23,390 nt of DNA from CSBr16-58 sp051859825 (GCA_051859825.1 JBHYFA010000047.1:1-23390); one strand, 5' to 3'; numbered from the stretch's first letter, positions 13,869 through 22,749 are shown. Numbers and translations are program-made. Notes: generated from the letters alone by a model not told the origin.

Positions 13869-13899
13869 TATGCATGCATACAATTTTTTTATACCTTTA
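13869..13899 (+). promoter_or_regulatory. Candidate operator and promoter region of the beta-oxidation gene
   Basis: TATGCATGCATA (13869-13880) is a perfect 12-bp palindrome. It is followed by TACCTTTA (13892-13899), one base from TAnnTTTG, about 45 nt before the start codon. The palindrome lies around the expected -33 zone, where a repressor could act. The assignment is tentative. Confidence 0.35.
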
Positions 13900-13944
13900 C
13901 GGCTTCATGATTGAATCGTAAATTCACAATAAAAATAATAAAGC

Positions 13945-16338
13945 ATGCAAAAGCGAATAATTAACAAGGTAGCTGTTTTAGGTTCAGGTATTATGGGGTC
14001 TCGAATAGCGTGCCATTTTGCTAACGTTGGCGTGGAATCCATCTTACTCGATATTGTTCCCCGTGAACTTACACCTGAAGAAGAGAAAAAAGGAAAAACT
14101 TTGGAAGACAAAGATGTTCGTAATCGAATTGTCAATACAAGTTTGCAAACCGCCCTAAAAAGCAATCCTTCACCCATATTCTCTAGCACTTTTGCGTCGC
14201 GCATTTCTACCGGCAATTTTGAAGATGATATGCACCGCATCGCAGATTGCGACTGGATTATCGAAGTCGTGGTAGAGCGTTTAGATATTAAAAAAACAGT
14301 TTTTGATTCGGTTGAAAAACATCGCAAACCCGGAACATTAATCAGTTCCAACACCAGTGGTATCCCTATCCATCTGATGCTTGAAGGGCGTTCGGAAGAT
14401 TTTCAAAAGAACTTCATCGGGACGCACTTTTTCAACCCTCCGCGATACTTGCCTTTACTTGAAATTATCCCTACGCCAAAAACAGATCCCGAGGTTGTTG
14501 ACTTCTTTATGCAATATGGCGATAGGTATTTAGGTAAGCAAACGGTACTTTGTAAAGACACCCCCGCTTTCATCGCTAATCGCATCGGAATTTTTTCTAT
14601 CATGTCGCTATTTCACGGAATCAAAGACTTTGGGCTTTCTGTGGAAGAAATTGATAAGCTCACCGGACCGGTTATTGGCAGACCAAAGTCGGCTACGTTT
14701 AGAACCTGTGATGTGGTAGGTCTAGATACACTAGTACACGTTGCCAACGGTTTGCATAAAGCCACGGGCACTGAAGTATTTGCTCTGCCTCCCTTTATTG
14801 AAAAAATGATGGAGAATCAGTGGCTTGGTTCAAAAACGGGTCAGGGTTTTTACAAAAAGGTGAAAAATGACGATGGTAGCAGTGAAATCTTGAGCTTGGA
14901 TTTGTCAAACTTGGAATACGTTAAGCAGAAAAAAGCCAAATTTGCCACCTTAGAACTCACCAAAACCATAGACGAAGTAGCCGACCGATTTAAAGTGCTT
15001 TGTAGTGGTAAGGATAAAGCAGGAGCATTTTATCGCAAGAGTTTTTCGGCACTGTTTGAATACGTAAGTAACAGTATTCCCGAAATTTCCGATGAATTGT
15101 TCCGTATTGATCAGGGAATGCGCGCCGGTTTTGGTTGGCAGCATGGTCCCTTCCAAATCTGGGATGCCATCGGCGTTGAACGCGCCGTGAAAATGATGCG
15201 TGATGAAGGTCATGAGCCCGCCAAATGGGTGGTGGAAATGTTGGAAGGCGGACAAAAGTCTTTTTACCAACTTCGTGACTCCAAGCTTGAGTATTACGAT
15301 ATTCAGTCGAAAAAATCTGTACCTACACCTGGCTTAGAAGGTTTGATTATCCTCGATCATTTACGCGATACAAAAACGGTTTGGAGCAATAATGAGTGTG
15401 CGGTGATTGATTTAGGTGACGGAATTTTAAATATTGAATTCCGTTCAAAAATGAATTCACTTGGAGGTGGTGTTCTCAGCGGAATCAATAAGGGAATTGA
15501 AATAGCCGAAAAAGACTTCCGTGGAGTAGTCATTGCCAATCAGGGTGCCAATTTCAGTGTGGGTGCTAACCTGATGATGGTATTTATGATGGCTGTAGAA
15601 CAGGAGTATGATGAGCTGAACTTTAGTATAAAGTATTTCCAAGACACCATGATGCGGGCGCGCTATTCTACCATTCCCGTGGTTGTAGCCCCACACCAAA
15701 TGGCTTTGGGAGGCGGCTGTGAACTCACCCTACACGCCGATGCGGTGCAAATTGCCGGTGAAACTTACATGGGCTTGGTAGAATTTGGCGTAGGAGTGAT
15801 TCCCGGTGGTGGAGGAACCAAAGAACTTACACGCAGGTCGGCACTTCGCTACGTGAAAGACGATGTGGAGTTGAACGTACTTCGTGAAAATTTCTACCGA
15901 ATCGCCATGGCAAAAGTTTCCACCTCGGCGGAAGAAGCCTTTGAAAATGGTTTCGTCATCCGCGGTCGTGACGCCATCACCATGAATCGTGAGCGACTCA
16001 TAGCAGATGCCAAGGCCAAGGCCGTAGCGCTTGCCGAACAAGGATACACGATGCCGGCCAAAGAGAAGTTCCGGGTTTTGGGAAGACAAGCCTTGGGTAT
16101 GTTTGAAGTGGGTATCCACCAAATGCTTGAAGGTCGCTACATTTCCGAACACGAGGTAAAAATGGCCAAGAAACTCGCCTACGTAATGGCTGGTGGAGAT
16201 TTGAGTGAGCCAACAGATGTGAGCGAGCGCTATATGCTCGATTTGGAGCGCGAAGCATTCTTATCGCTCTGTACCGAGAAAAAAACCATGGAGCGCATTC
16301 AACACATGTTACAAACAGGAAAGCCATTGAGAAACTAA
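13945..16338 (+). CDS. Bifunctional 3-hydroxyacyl-CoA dehydrogenase / enoyl-CoA hydratase (FadN type)
   Basis: This enzyme hydrates enoyl-CoA and oxidises 3-hydroxyacyl-CoA in fatty-acid beta-oxidation. The dehydrogenase comes first, the reverse of E. coli FadB and the same as Bacillus FadN; 797 aa matches the latter. The Rossmann motif VLGSGIMGSRIACHF lies at 11-25 and the catalytic His161 in GTHFFNPPRYLPLLEI. Two C-terminal dehydrogenase domains follow, with QHGPFQIWDAIG in the second. The crotonase domain covers about 480-700, with both expected glutamates (ALGGGCELTLHADA and LVEFGVGVIPGGGGT). The canonical GADL loop reads GANL here. An NRDE gene follows after 12 nt. The classical thiolase partner is not in the window. 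Confidence 0.95.
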   Translation: MQKRIINKVAVLGSGIMGSRIACHFANVGVESILLDIVPRELTPEEEKKGKTLEDKDVRNRIVNTSLQTALKSNPSPIFSSTFASRISTGNFEDDMHRIADCDWIIEVVVERLDIKKTVFDSVEKHRKPGTLISSNTSGIPIHLMLEGRSEDFQKNFIGTHFFNPPRYLPLLEIIPTPKTDPEVVDFFMQYGDRYLGKQTVLCKDTPAFIANRIGIFSIMSLFHGIKDFGLSVEEIDKLTGPVIGRPKSATFRTCDVVGLDTLVHVANGLHKATGTEVFALPPFIEKMMENQWLGSKTGQGFYKKVKNDDGSSEILSLDLSNLEYVKQKKAKFATLELTKTIDEVADRFKVLCSGKDKAGAFYRKSFSALFEYVSNSIPEISDELFRIDQGMRAGFGWQHGPFQIWDAIGVERAVKMMRDEGHEPAKWVVEMLEGGQKSFYQLRDSKLEYYDIQSKKSVPTPGLEGLIILDHLRDTKTVWSNNECAVIDLGDGILNIEFRSKMNSLGGGVLSGINKGIEIAEKDFRGVVIANQGANFSVGANLMMVFMMAVEQEYDELNFSIKYFQDTMMRARYSTIPVVVAPHQMALGGGCELTLHADAVQIAGETYMGLVEFGVGVIPGGGGTKELTRRSALRYVKDDVELNVLRENFYRIAMAKVSTSAEEAFENGFVIRGRDAITMNRERLIADAKAKAVALAEQGYTMPAKEKFRVLGRQALGMFEVGIHQMLEGRYISEHEVKMAKKLAYVMAGGDLSEPTDVSERYMLDLEREAFLSLCTEKKTMERIQHMLQTGKPLRN

Positions 16339-16350
16339 GCGTTTTTAATC

Positions 16351-17019
16351 ATGTGTACACTAACATATACCCCTCTTCGTGAGGGGTTTATTTTGACATC
16401 GAGTAGGGATGAGGCCCCGCATAGAAAAGCCTTAAAGCCTAAAAAGCAAGTATATCAAGGTGTGGAACTCGTTTTTCCGCAAGATGAGCAATCACAAGGA
16501 AGTTGGCTAGTGAGTAACGATGAGGATAGAGTAAGTAGTTTGCTCAATGGAGGATTGCGCAGGCACGAAAGGAAATTGCCCTACCGCATGAGTCGCGGTA
16601 TTGTTCACCTCGATCTTTATTTACATGCAGGTTTGGAGGAGTTTGCCCGAAAATACAACTTTTCAGGTATTGAGCCCTTCACCATTGTTTCTGTAGAGCC
16701 TAGCGGAATTTTTCAATTAATATGGACGGGAGAAGAAGTCATTGTAAACACCTTTTCCAAAGACGAATCTCATATTTGGAGTTCATCCATGCTATACACG
16801 GAGGAAATGAAATCGCAGCGACAGAAGTGGTTTAACCAGTGGAAAATGGAGCGAGCACCTTTTGATCAAGAAGACATGTTTGACTTTCACACCCATTCAT
16901 TTACCGATGATAAAACGGTAGATATAATCATGAATCGTGAGAATAAAGTTCGAACCACGAGTATCACTCAAGTCGTTTGTGAGGAAGGAAGTATGCAATA
17001 TCGATTTTTTGAGGTTTAG
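16351..17019 (+). CDS. NRDE family protein (TANGO2-like)
   Basis: The 222-aa protein starts MCTLTYTPLREGFILTSSRD, with the N-terminal Cys after Met and the SRDE signature (here SSRDEAPHR) of the NRDE/TANGO2 family. GSWLVSNDEDRVSSLLNGG and the C-terminal MQYRFFEV are also typical. Family members have an Ntn-hydrolase-like N-terminus. Eukaryotic TANGO2 has been linked to haem and to lipid or acyl-CoA handling, but the bacterial function is not settled. The gene starts 12 nt after the beta-oxidation enzyme, which suggests cotranscription and fits a link with acyl-CoA metabolism. It converges on the small exported protein gene 22 nt away. Confidence 0.85.
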   Translation: MCTLTYTPLREGFILTSSRDEAPHRKALKPKKQVYQGVELVFPQDEQSQGSWLVSNDEDRVSSLLNGGLRRHERKLPYRMSRGIVHLDLYLHAGLEEFARKYNFSGIEPFTIVSVEPSGIFQLIWTGEEVIVNTFSKDESHIWSSSMLYTEEMKSQRQKWFNQWKMERAPFDQEDMFDFHTHSFTDDKTVDIIMNRENKVRTTSITQVVCEEGSMQYRFFEV

Positions 17020-17041
17020 GTTGGAGACTTTATTACTTTTA

Positions 17042-17434
17042 CTAATTAAATGCATTCAACCTCACACCAATACCAACCCCCACATACCACTGCCCATTAG
17101 CTGTAGCCGTTTTTGGGTTGTAATAAAATGGAATTTGTATGGCGTAGTATTTATAACTGTAAGTAAGTCCAATTCCAAGGTTGGGAGTAATAAAGGAGTT
17201 GCGCGGTGTGCCCTTATCTTGCTTGAAACGCAGCGAGGGCAACATGCCTAAAACAAACTTTGAGTTACCGTATTCGGCATTGATATTAGGCCCTGTGAAG
17301 TTTAAAAATCCACCTTGGTCAACATATCCTATAACGGCGAAACCATCGTAGAGACTCGCATTTACTTTTTTTTCCCCTTGTGCCAACACGTTTAAACTGA
17401 GTAACAGTAGGGCAGTACTAAGAATTCTTTGCAT
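17042..17434 (-). CDS. Small exported protein of unknown function
   Basis: The 130-aa product has a signal peptide (MQRILSTALLLLSLNVLAQ). The mature part alternates glycine and aromatic residues, for example ASLYDGFAVIGYVDQGG, LGIGLTYSYKYYAIQIPFYY and QWYVGVGIGVRLNAFN, a pattern typical of a small outer-membrane beta-barrel or a fragment of one. An open frame reaches back to an ATG at 17473, but that codon is in the loop of the GAPDH terminator, so ATG 17434 is used. The gene is downstream of GAPDH and separated from it by that terminator. A promoter-like TACATTTA lies at 17447-17440 but has no matching -33 element. No family is recognised. Confidence 0.7.
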   Translation of the reverse strand: MQRILSTALLLLSLNVLAQGEKKVNASLYDGFAVIGYVDQGGFLNFTGPNINAEYGNSKFVLGMLPSLRFKQDKGTPRNSFITPNLGIGLTYSYKYYAIQIPFYYNPKTATANGQWYVGVGIGVRLNAFN

Positions 17435-17451
17435 AGGGGTAAATGTAGCAT

Positions 17452-17493
17452 AAAAAAATCGCCCGAAAAACATCTAATGACATTTTCGGGCGA
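17452..17493 (-). terminator. Intrinsic terminator of the GAPDH gene
   Basis: On the minus strand an 11-bp perfect stem (17493-17483 with 17469-17459, core CGCCCGAAAA/TTTTCGGGCG) encloses a 13-nt loop and runs into seven T (17458-17452). It begins 28 nt after the GAPDH stop. Confidence 0.9.
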
Positions 17494-17521
17494 GTTTACT
17501 ATCGGTCTTTACAGACTGCTA

Positions 17522-18973
17522 TTAATAATAGCTCTTGCGTCTAACTTGTGCAATGTACTTCGATAAGCGCACAACTTGACGGCTGTAACCGTACTCATTG
17601 TCGTACCATACATAAAGTACGAGGCTTTTCCCGTCTTCGTGAACGATGGTTGCGCAGCTATCGAAAACGGAAGGACAAGAGTTTCCGATGATGTCGCTTG
17701 ATACCAATTCGTTTGAAATGGAGTAGTTGATTTGCTCCACCAAGTCACCAGAAAGAGCGGCTTTGCGAAGGGCTTCATTTACTTCTTCTACGGTAGTGCC
17801 CTTGTTTACCTGGAGGTTCAAAATTGCTAACGAACCGTTAGGTACGGGTACGCGAATGGCGTTAGAGGTAAGTTTATTTGCCAACTCAGGTAATGCTTTG
17901 GCTACGGCCTTTCCTGCGCCCGTTTCGGTGATGACCATGTTTAAGGCAGCAGAACGCCCGCGACGGTATTTCTTGTGCATGTTGTCCACCAAGTTTTGGT
18001 CGTTGGTGTAGGCGTGAACCGTTTCGATATGGCCTTTTTCCACACCAAAATTATCCTGAATAACTTTTAATACAGGAACAATAGCGTTGGTGGTACAAGA
18101 AGCCGCAGAGAAAATATCCTCCGTATTTGGGTCAACCGTTTTCTGGTTTACTCCGTGTACGATGTTGGGAACTTCTTTTCCTGGCGCGGTAAGCAATACT
18201 TTGTGGGCACCTTTGGCTTGCAAATGACGACTCAAAGCTTCGCGCGTGGTGAATACTCCGGTATTGTCAATAATCAAGGCATTATCAATTCCGTACTGCG
18301 TATAGTCGATATCTTCAGGGTTGTTAGCCGCAATCATCAAAATTGGACGACCGTTTACTACGATGGCGTTGTTTTCGGTATCGGCCTCAACACTTCCGGG
18401 GAAAGCACCGTGCACAGAGTCAACACGTAGGAGGGAAGCACGCTTTTCTAAGGTGTCTGGATTAGAGTCGCGAGTAACGATGGCACGCAATCTTAGTTGC
18501 TCACCTCTTCCTTCTTGGATAATCAACTCGCGGGCGAGTAATCTACCAATTCTACCAAATCCGTAAAGCACTACATCTTTTGGGGTCGTTCCGTTGTTAT
18601 CGGCTGTGATGAAGTTTGCTAATTTGGCTTCTAGGAAACTTTTTTCGTCGGCGTAGTTTGAGCCTTCTGTTTGCCACTCATACACGATACGACCGATATC
18701 CATGCGAGCGGGGCACAAATCAAGTTCATTAAGCATTCTTGCAAAACGAGCAGTATCTTCGATTTTAATAGCTTTGCCAACAACTTTTTCGGCGTAGTTG
18801 TGATGACTCAACACCTCACTGGTTTTGATGTCGAAAAGCTTGTTTCTGAAGATTACCAACTCAATTCCTTTGTCATACCAAAGGTCTTGCGTAGCGCGGA
18901 TAAGCTCAGAAGCGTTCTTTTCCGCTTTAATCTGACGATCTAAATGTTCCTGATACGTGGAATTAGTAGTCAT
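17522..18973 (-). CDS. gap: Glyceraldehyde-3-phosphate dehydrogenase, long form with N-terminal extension
   Basis: It oxidises glyceraldehyde 3-phosphate to 1,3-bisphosphoglycerate with NAD(P). The catalytic core starts near residue 132, with the Rossmann motif GFGRIGR at 138-144. The active-site Cys293 is in SAASCTTNAIVPV and His320 is in HIETVHAYTNDQ. NGSLAILNLQV and YVWYDNEYGYSRQVV are also typical. At 483 aa it is ~150 residues longer than the classical enzyme (~335 aa). The extra ~130 N-terminal residues are helical and charged, and resemble no domain I can name. Long GAPDH forms occur in Bacteroidota. A promoter-like TACTTTCG lies at 19064-19057, and a strong terminator follows. Which metabolic direction it favours cannot be told. 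Confidence 0.94.
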   Translation of the reverse strand: MTTNSTYQEHLDRQIKAEKNASELIRATQDLWYDKGIELVIFRNKLFDIKTSEVLSHHNYAEKVVGKAIKIEDTARFARMLNELDLCPARMDIGRIVYEWQTEGSNYADEKSFLEAKLANFITADNNGTTPKDVVLYGFGRIGRLLARELIIQEGRGEQLRLRAIVTRDSNPDTLEKRASLLRVDSVHGAFPGSVEADTENNAIVVNGRPILMIAANNPEDIDYTQYGIDNALIIDNTGVFTTREALSRHLQAKGAHKVLLTAPGKEVPNIVHGVNQKTVDPNTEDIFSAASCTTNAIVPVLKVIQDNFGVEKGHIETVHAYTNDQNLVDNMHKKYRRGRSAALNMVITETGAGKAVAKALPELANKLTSNAIRVPVPNGSLAILNLQVNKGTTVEEVNEALRKAALSGDLVEQINYSISNELVSSDIIGNSCPSVFDSCATIVHEDGKSLVLYVWYDNEYGYSRQVVRLSKYIAQVRRKSYY

Positions 18974-19153
18974 AGGTTTTTGATAATTTAGCCTTAAAAA
19001 TCACTTAGAAAGCGATAAATAAGTGGGTTAAGATTGTTATGTTAAAAATGACGGCGCGAAAGTACGGCATGCGAAATAAATTTCTTTTTATTTTCTGCTA
19101 TTTTCGCTCAATATAAAAATCTTGTTTGTAATATTGTTTGGAAAATTAAACAA

Positions 19154-20059
19154 GTGCGAAACGAATACGCCATATTGGGGTTAAACGAGAATGCATCAAT
19201 CACGGAAGTGAAAAAAGCTTACCGTCGATTGGCACGAAAGTATCACCCCGACGTGAGCTCTGAGCCCAACGCTAAAGAGCATTTCCAGCGTATTCAAAAG
19301 GCGTATCAAGCCATTATCAGCGGACGAATTTCAAATTCACGAGCCGCCTACTCAGCCAGAGAGAGGTATAAAGAAAGACAAGATCAACTGCGTAGGGAAC
19401 GCATTCGACGCGCTAGGGAATACGCCAGAAGAGTGCGAAAAATGCAGGAACAGCAATATTTGGAAACGGTTGAAAGAGCCTCAACCTACTTTATTATCCT
19501 CGTTGTTTTTGGAATTTCTTTCTTTTCCTTCGATTTTTTGTACGAAAATTTTAAGCTAAGTAGTGGAAATACGGAATACACTTATGCGAAAATCACCAAT
19601 GCCAATACACGAAATGTAACCTATCGCTTTTACGTAGATGGAGTGCCTTTTGAATCAACTTCTTACGTAAAGAAAAGTTTCAACGAAATCGTGAGTAAAA
19701 ACGGACTGCCCATTGAAGCCGGGCAGTATTTCAAAGTGATTTATAACACGGATCATCCTGAGTATAGCAAACTCGATTTTTCCGTTTATCCTGCCGAGGT
19801 AGGCGAGAGTTACATGCACATGGTATATGCAAAACTGCGTACCAATGCAAAATTTGAAAAGTATTCCGAGAGGGATTTGTCGTGCATCATCATGGATACC
19901 TACTCTGAGTTGAGAACCCACGGATTAGCTACCCTGTATTTTTACGATGAACCCATCGTGGAGAATTTTAAGCACAACCGTCTGCGTTTTTACTTTTTTA
20001 TAAAGTCGCAAACATTTGAATCAATCAAGTCGAAATGCTTGCAGGGCAAGGCCAAGTAG
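19154..20059 (+). CDS. Membrane-anchored J-domain protein
   Basis: The 301-aa product starts with GTG, and no usable in-frame ATG lies nearby. Residues 1-55 are a J domain (EYAILGLNENASITEVKKAY, with the HPD triad at 31-33), which stimulates DnaK ATPase. A highly basic helical linker follows (about 66-105, many Arg/Lys/Glu). One membrane segment (TYFIILVVFGISFFSFDFLY, 111-130) comes next. The last ~170 residues form a beta-rich domain (VTYRFYVDGVPFES, then GQYFKVIYNTDHPEYSKLD) that recalls DUF3592-like domains. By the positive-inside rule the J domain is cytoplasmic and the C-terminal domain is outside. It lacks the Gly/Phe and zinc regions of DnaJ. It is divergent from GAPDH and just upstream of hisS. 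Confidence 0.85.
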   Translation: MRNEYAILGLNENASITEVKKAYRRLARKYHPDVSSEPNAKEHFQRIQKAYQAIISGRISNSRAAYSARERYKERQDQLRRERIRRAREYARRVRKMQEQQYLETVERASTYFIILVVFGISFFSFDFLYENFKLSSGNTEYTYAKITNANTRNVTYRFYVDGVPFESTSYVKKSFNEIVSKNGLPIEAGQYFKVIYNTDHPEYSKLDFSVYPAEVGESYMHMVYAKLRTNAKFEKYSERDLSCIIMDTYSELRTHGLATLYFYDEPIVENFKHNRLRFYFFIKSQTFESIKSKCLQGKAK

Positions 20060-20070
20060 CCGCATATTTG
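20039..20070 (+). promoter_or_regulatory. hisS promoter overlapping the end of the J-domain gene
   Basis: TTG (20039-20041) is followed after 21 nt by CATATTTG (20063-20070), one base from TAnnTTTG. The predicted start near 20077 gives a leader of about 10 nt before the hisS ATG at 20088. This supports that start over an upstream in-frame codon at 20016. Confidence 0.5.
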
Positions 20071-20087
20071 CACAAAATAATAAAACC

Positions 20088-21440
20088 ATGTCAAAAGTTT
20101 CTATAGCCAAGGGAATGAGAGACTTCTCGGCTGAAGAAGTATCACGTCGTCAATATATTGTTTCCATAATTCGGGAGGTTTTTGAAACCTACGGCTTCGG
20201 TCCGCTGGAAACGCCCAGCATGGAAAATCTGCAAACCCTTACCGGTAAATACGGCGATGAAGGTGATAAACTCATTTTTCGTGTATTGAAGTCGGGTGAT
20301 TTTCTCAAATCGGTTCCGGAGAATATGTCGCGTGATGCCAATACATGGAGTTCTTTGGTGTCTGATAAAGCCTTACGCTACGATCTCACCGTTCCTTTTG
20401 CTCGCTATTTGGCTACCAATCGCAATGATGTAAAGTTGCCGTTTAAGCGTTACCAAATTCAACCCGTTTGGCGTGCCGATCGACCCCAAAAAGGGCGTTA
20501 CCGTGAATTTGTGCAGTGCGATGCCGACGTGGTTGGGGCGCATTCTCTTTGGCAGGAGGTAGAACTCATGCAGATTTACGCCACGGTTTTTTCCCGGTTG
20601 AATATCCCCGTGCGCATTCGCATCAGTAGCCGACAAATTTTGGCAGGCATGGCCGAATACACAAATGTTCCGGATTCCTTCCTCGCTTTCTGTACCATTC
20701 TTGATAAGCTCGATAAAATTGGCGCCGAAAGCGTGGTAGAGCAGTGGGAGCAAATTGGTGTTCCAAAGGAAAAGGCCACCAAACTCCTCGAATTGTTTAA
20801 ACTGGATACTGATAAAGCCTTAGGAGCTTTTGCCGAAATTTTACCAAATACGACCGGTATGGATGAGGTGCGTTTTGTTTTGGAAAAATTCGCGGCTTCC
20901 ATGTCCGAAAATAATAATGAGTTGGTATTCGATCCGTCATTAGCACGCGGACTCGATTATTACACCGGTTGCATCTTTGAGGTTGAAGCCCTCGACGCGT
21001 CTTTTGGCTCTCTGGGTGGGGGAGGACGTTACGCCGATCTTACCGGAATATTTGGTTTAAAGGATGTGCCCGGAGTAGGTATTTCCTTTGGCTTAGATCG
21101 CATCTATTTGGTTATGGAAGAAAAGCAGCTCTTCCCGGAAACCGTACTCAATGCCCCGGAAGTTTTAGGAATTCAGTTTGACGATCGCTGCGGAGAAGCA
21201 ACGTTCAATGTGATTTCAAAACTGCGTGCACAGGGTATCGCTGCGGAGTTTTATCCCCAAGCTGTGCGCGTGAAAAAGCAGATGGACTACGCCCACACCC
21301 GAAACGTCAAATTCGTTTTATTGATAGGTGAGGAAGAGTTGAACAAGCGCGTTGTTAAATTGAAAAACATGCATTCCGGCGAGCAAACCGAAGTTGATAT
21401 GATGGCTTTTATGGCCAACGCGAGGGGGTATTTGGGGTAG
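20088..21440 (+). CDS. hisS: Histidyl-tRNA synthetase
   Basis: It attaches histidine to tRNA-His. The 450-aa class II synthetase starts MSKVSIAKGMRDFSAEE. It has LRYDLTVPFARY (96-107), motif 2 RADRPQKGRYREFVQCD (129-145), the histidine-binding ARGLDYYTG (286-294), GSLGGGGRYADL (308-318) and motif 3 GISFGLDRI (331-339). The C-terminal anticodon-binding domain includes GEEELNKRVVKLKNM. It is slightly longer than E. coli HisRS (424 aa), with an insertion near 70-95 that may be lineage-specific. An in-frame start at 20016 lies within the preceding gene and adds residues unlike HisRS. The gene has its own candidate promoter. Confidence 0.97.
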   Translation: MSKVSIAKGMRDFSAEEVSRRQYIVSIIREVFETYGFGPLETPSMENLQTLTGKYGDEGDKLIFRVLKSGDFLKSVPENMSRDANTWSSLVSDKALRYDLTVPFARYLATNRNDVKLPFKRYQIQPVWRADRPQKGRYREFVQCDADVVGAHSLWQEVELMQIYATVFSRLNIPVRIRISSRQILAGMAEYTNVPDSFLAFCTILDKLDKIGAESVVEQWEQIGVPKEKATKLLELFKLDTDKALGAFAEILPNTTGMDEVRFVLEKFAASMSENNNELVFDPSLARGLDYYTGCIFEVEALDASFGSLGGGGRYADLTGIFGLKDVPGVGISFGLDRIYLVMEEKQLFPETVLNAPEVLGIQFDDRCGEATFNVISKLRAQGIAAEFYPQAVRVKKQMDYAHTRNVKFVLLIGEEELNKRVVKLKNMHSGEQTEVDMMAFMANARGYLG

Positions 21441-21582
21441 TCGGTTATGCCCAATAAAGACCTGCATACTAGGCACACTCATAAATATTCAAGTAATACA
21501 CAAACCGGCAGGGATAAATAAAAAATGAACGCAAAGAGTTTTCGCGTGTAATGCTATTATCAACACGTAACTTCTTTTGCAT

Positions 21583-22749
21583 ATGATACATTCTAAGAAA
21601 CTTTTATTGTTAGCGGCAGTTCTCTGTCAGATTGCGACTTTTGGTCAAACTCCGGAGAAAATCTATAGTATTGCCGTAATTCAAGAATCCAACGATTACT
21701 ATCAAGAGCAGATTCGGCTTTGGGGAGAGGTATTGAGAAATGACTCAACAAACGGCGAAGCTTGGGTAAATTATTACAAGGCGAATCGTTTTTGTAAAAT
21801 GATTGATGAATCGGATGATAATGGGCAAAAACGCATGAAGCGATTAAATGCGATTGTTGAAAAGCTTGGTGTTCATCTTCCTGATTCTTATGAGTTTAAT
21901 TACTTGATGTATTACAATAGCGGGAATAGTAGGGAGAAAGTTTCTTACTTGCTCAGGGCGCATGAGTTGCAGCCGAAGAATCTGGAGCATTACCCCGATA
22001 TTGTTTTTTACTATGATTTTAATAGGAAAATGAAAGAGCGCGATGAATTGCTGAGGTTTTGGTATGAATCAGGAACGATGTCGCCGGGAATGTTGCAGTA
22101 TAATTACAATGTTTTGGCGGGTTTGGAAAAAAATGCCATTTTGCTTACCGCTGGAGACAACGATACCTATCCGGCATGGCTGGTGCAGGCGGGAAAGAAT
22201 TTTCGCCCGGATGTTACAGTGGTAAACGTGAATTTTCTCTATTTTAATGAGCAACGAAATCTTCTTTTTCAAGAGCTTGGAGTTCCTGAGCTTGATGTTG
22301 ATCCGGAAACGAATTATGAGGATTTTAAAATTATGCGAGACAGTTTAGTGCGGCATTTGGCTAAAAATGCAGGAAAACGTCCGGTGTATGTGGCCGTAAC
22401 AGCCATGAGCACTCAATATGTTGAGCAAGTAAAAGACGATCTTTATTTAACCGGATTGGCTTACTTGTATTCTGATTCTCATTTGGATAACATCGCTTTT
22501 ATCAAGAGGAATTTTGATCGGGTTTATTTACTCGATTACTTGAACGAAACTTTTTATCAGGATGTCTCCGAAGATTTGGTGAAGTTGATAAATACGAACT
22601 ACATCATTGCTTTAGTGAATTTGATTGAACATTACAAACGTTCTGGTGATGAGGCGAAAAGTAGCTTGTATATGGCTTTAGCTCGTAAACTTGCCAAGGG
22701 AAGTGAAAGACACGAAAAATACTGGAATAAATACTTGGATGAATTATAA
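21583..22749 (+). CDS. Exported protein with a GDNDTYPAW module, function unknown
   Basis: The 388-aa product has a signal peptide (MIHSKKLLLLAAVLCQIATF, cut near GQ). Residues ~40-170 look helical and TPR-like (WGEVLRNDSTNGEAWVNYYK, YLLRAHELQPKNLEHYPDI). Residues 184-220 contain AILLTAGDNDTYPAWLVQ and RPDVTVVNVNFL. These closely recall the soluble C-terminal part of Bacteroidota DUF2723 proteins (protein O-mannosyltransferase-like), which carry GDNDTFP-W and IRPDV-VVN. The multi-spanning membrane half of those proteins is absent. A TTG at 21577 is an alternative start, but ATG 21583 gives the cleaner signal peptide. The last 11 nt overlap the sigma-factor gene, so the two are probably translationally coupled. 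Confidence 0.75.
   Translation: MIHSKKLLLLAAVLCQIATFGQTPEKIYSIAVIQESNDYYQEQIRLWGEVLRNDSTNGEAWVNYYKANRFCKMIDESDDNGQKRMKRLNAIVEKLGVHLPDSYEFNYLMYYNSGNSREKVSYLLRAHELQPKNLEHYPDIVFYYDFNRKMKERDELLRFWYESGTMSPGMLQYNYNVLAGLEKNAILLTAGDNDTYPAWLVQAGKNFRPDVTVVNVNFLYFNEQRNLLFQELGVPELDVDPETNYEDFKIMRDSLVRHLAKNAGKRPVYVAVTAMSTQYVEQVKDDLYLTGLAYLYSDSHLDNIAFIKRNFDRVYLLDYLNETFYQDVSEDLVKLINTNYIIALVNLIEHYKRSGDEAKSSLYMALARKLAKGSERHEKYWNKYLDEL

Noticed and set aside
20016..20087. An extended HisRS start at 20016
   Set aside because: It lies inside the J-domain gene, and the added residues (basic, Ser/Arg-rich) are not part of HisRS. A promoter core sits at 20063-20070.
21438..21490. A possible fourth copy of the stop-codon repeat after hisS (ATGCCCAATAAAGACC)
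   Set aside because: Only short stretches match copy C, and no inner hairpin or closing TTCTA was found. It could be a decayed copy but is not supported enough to list.
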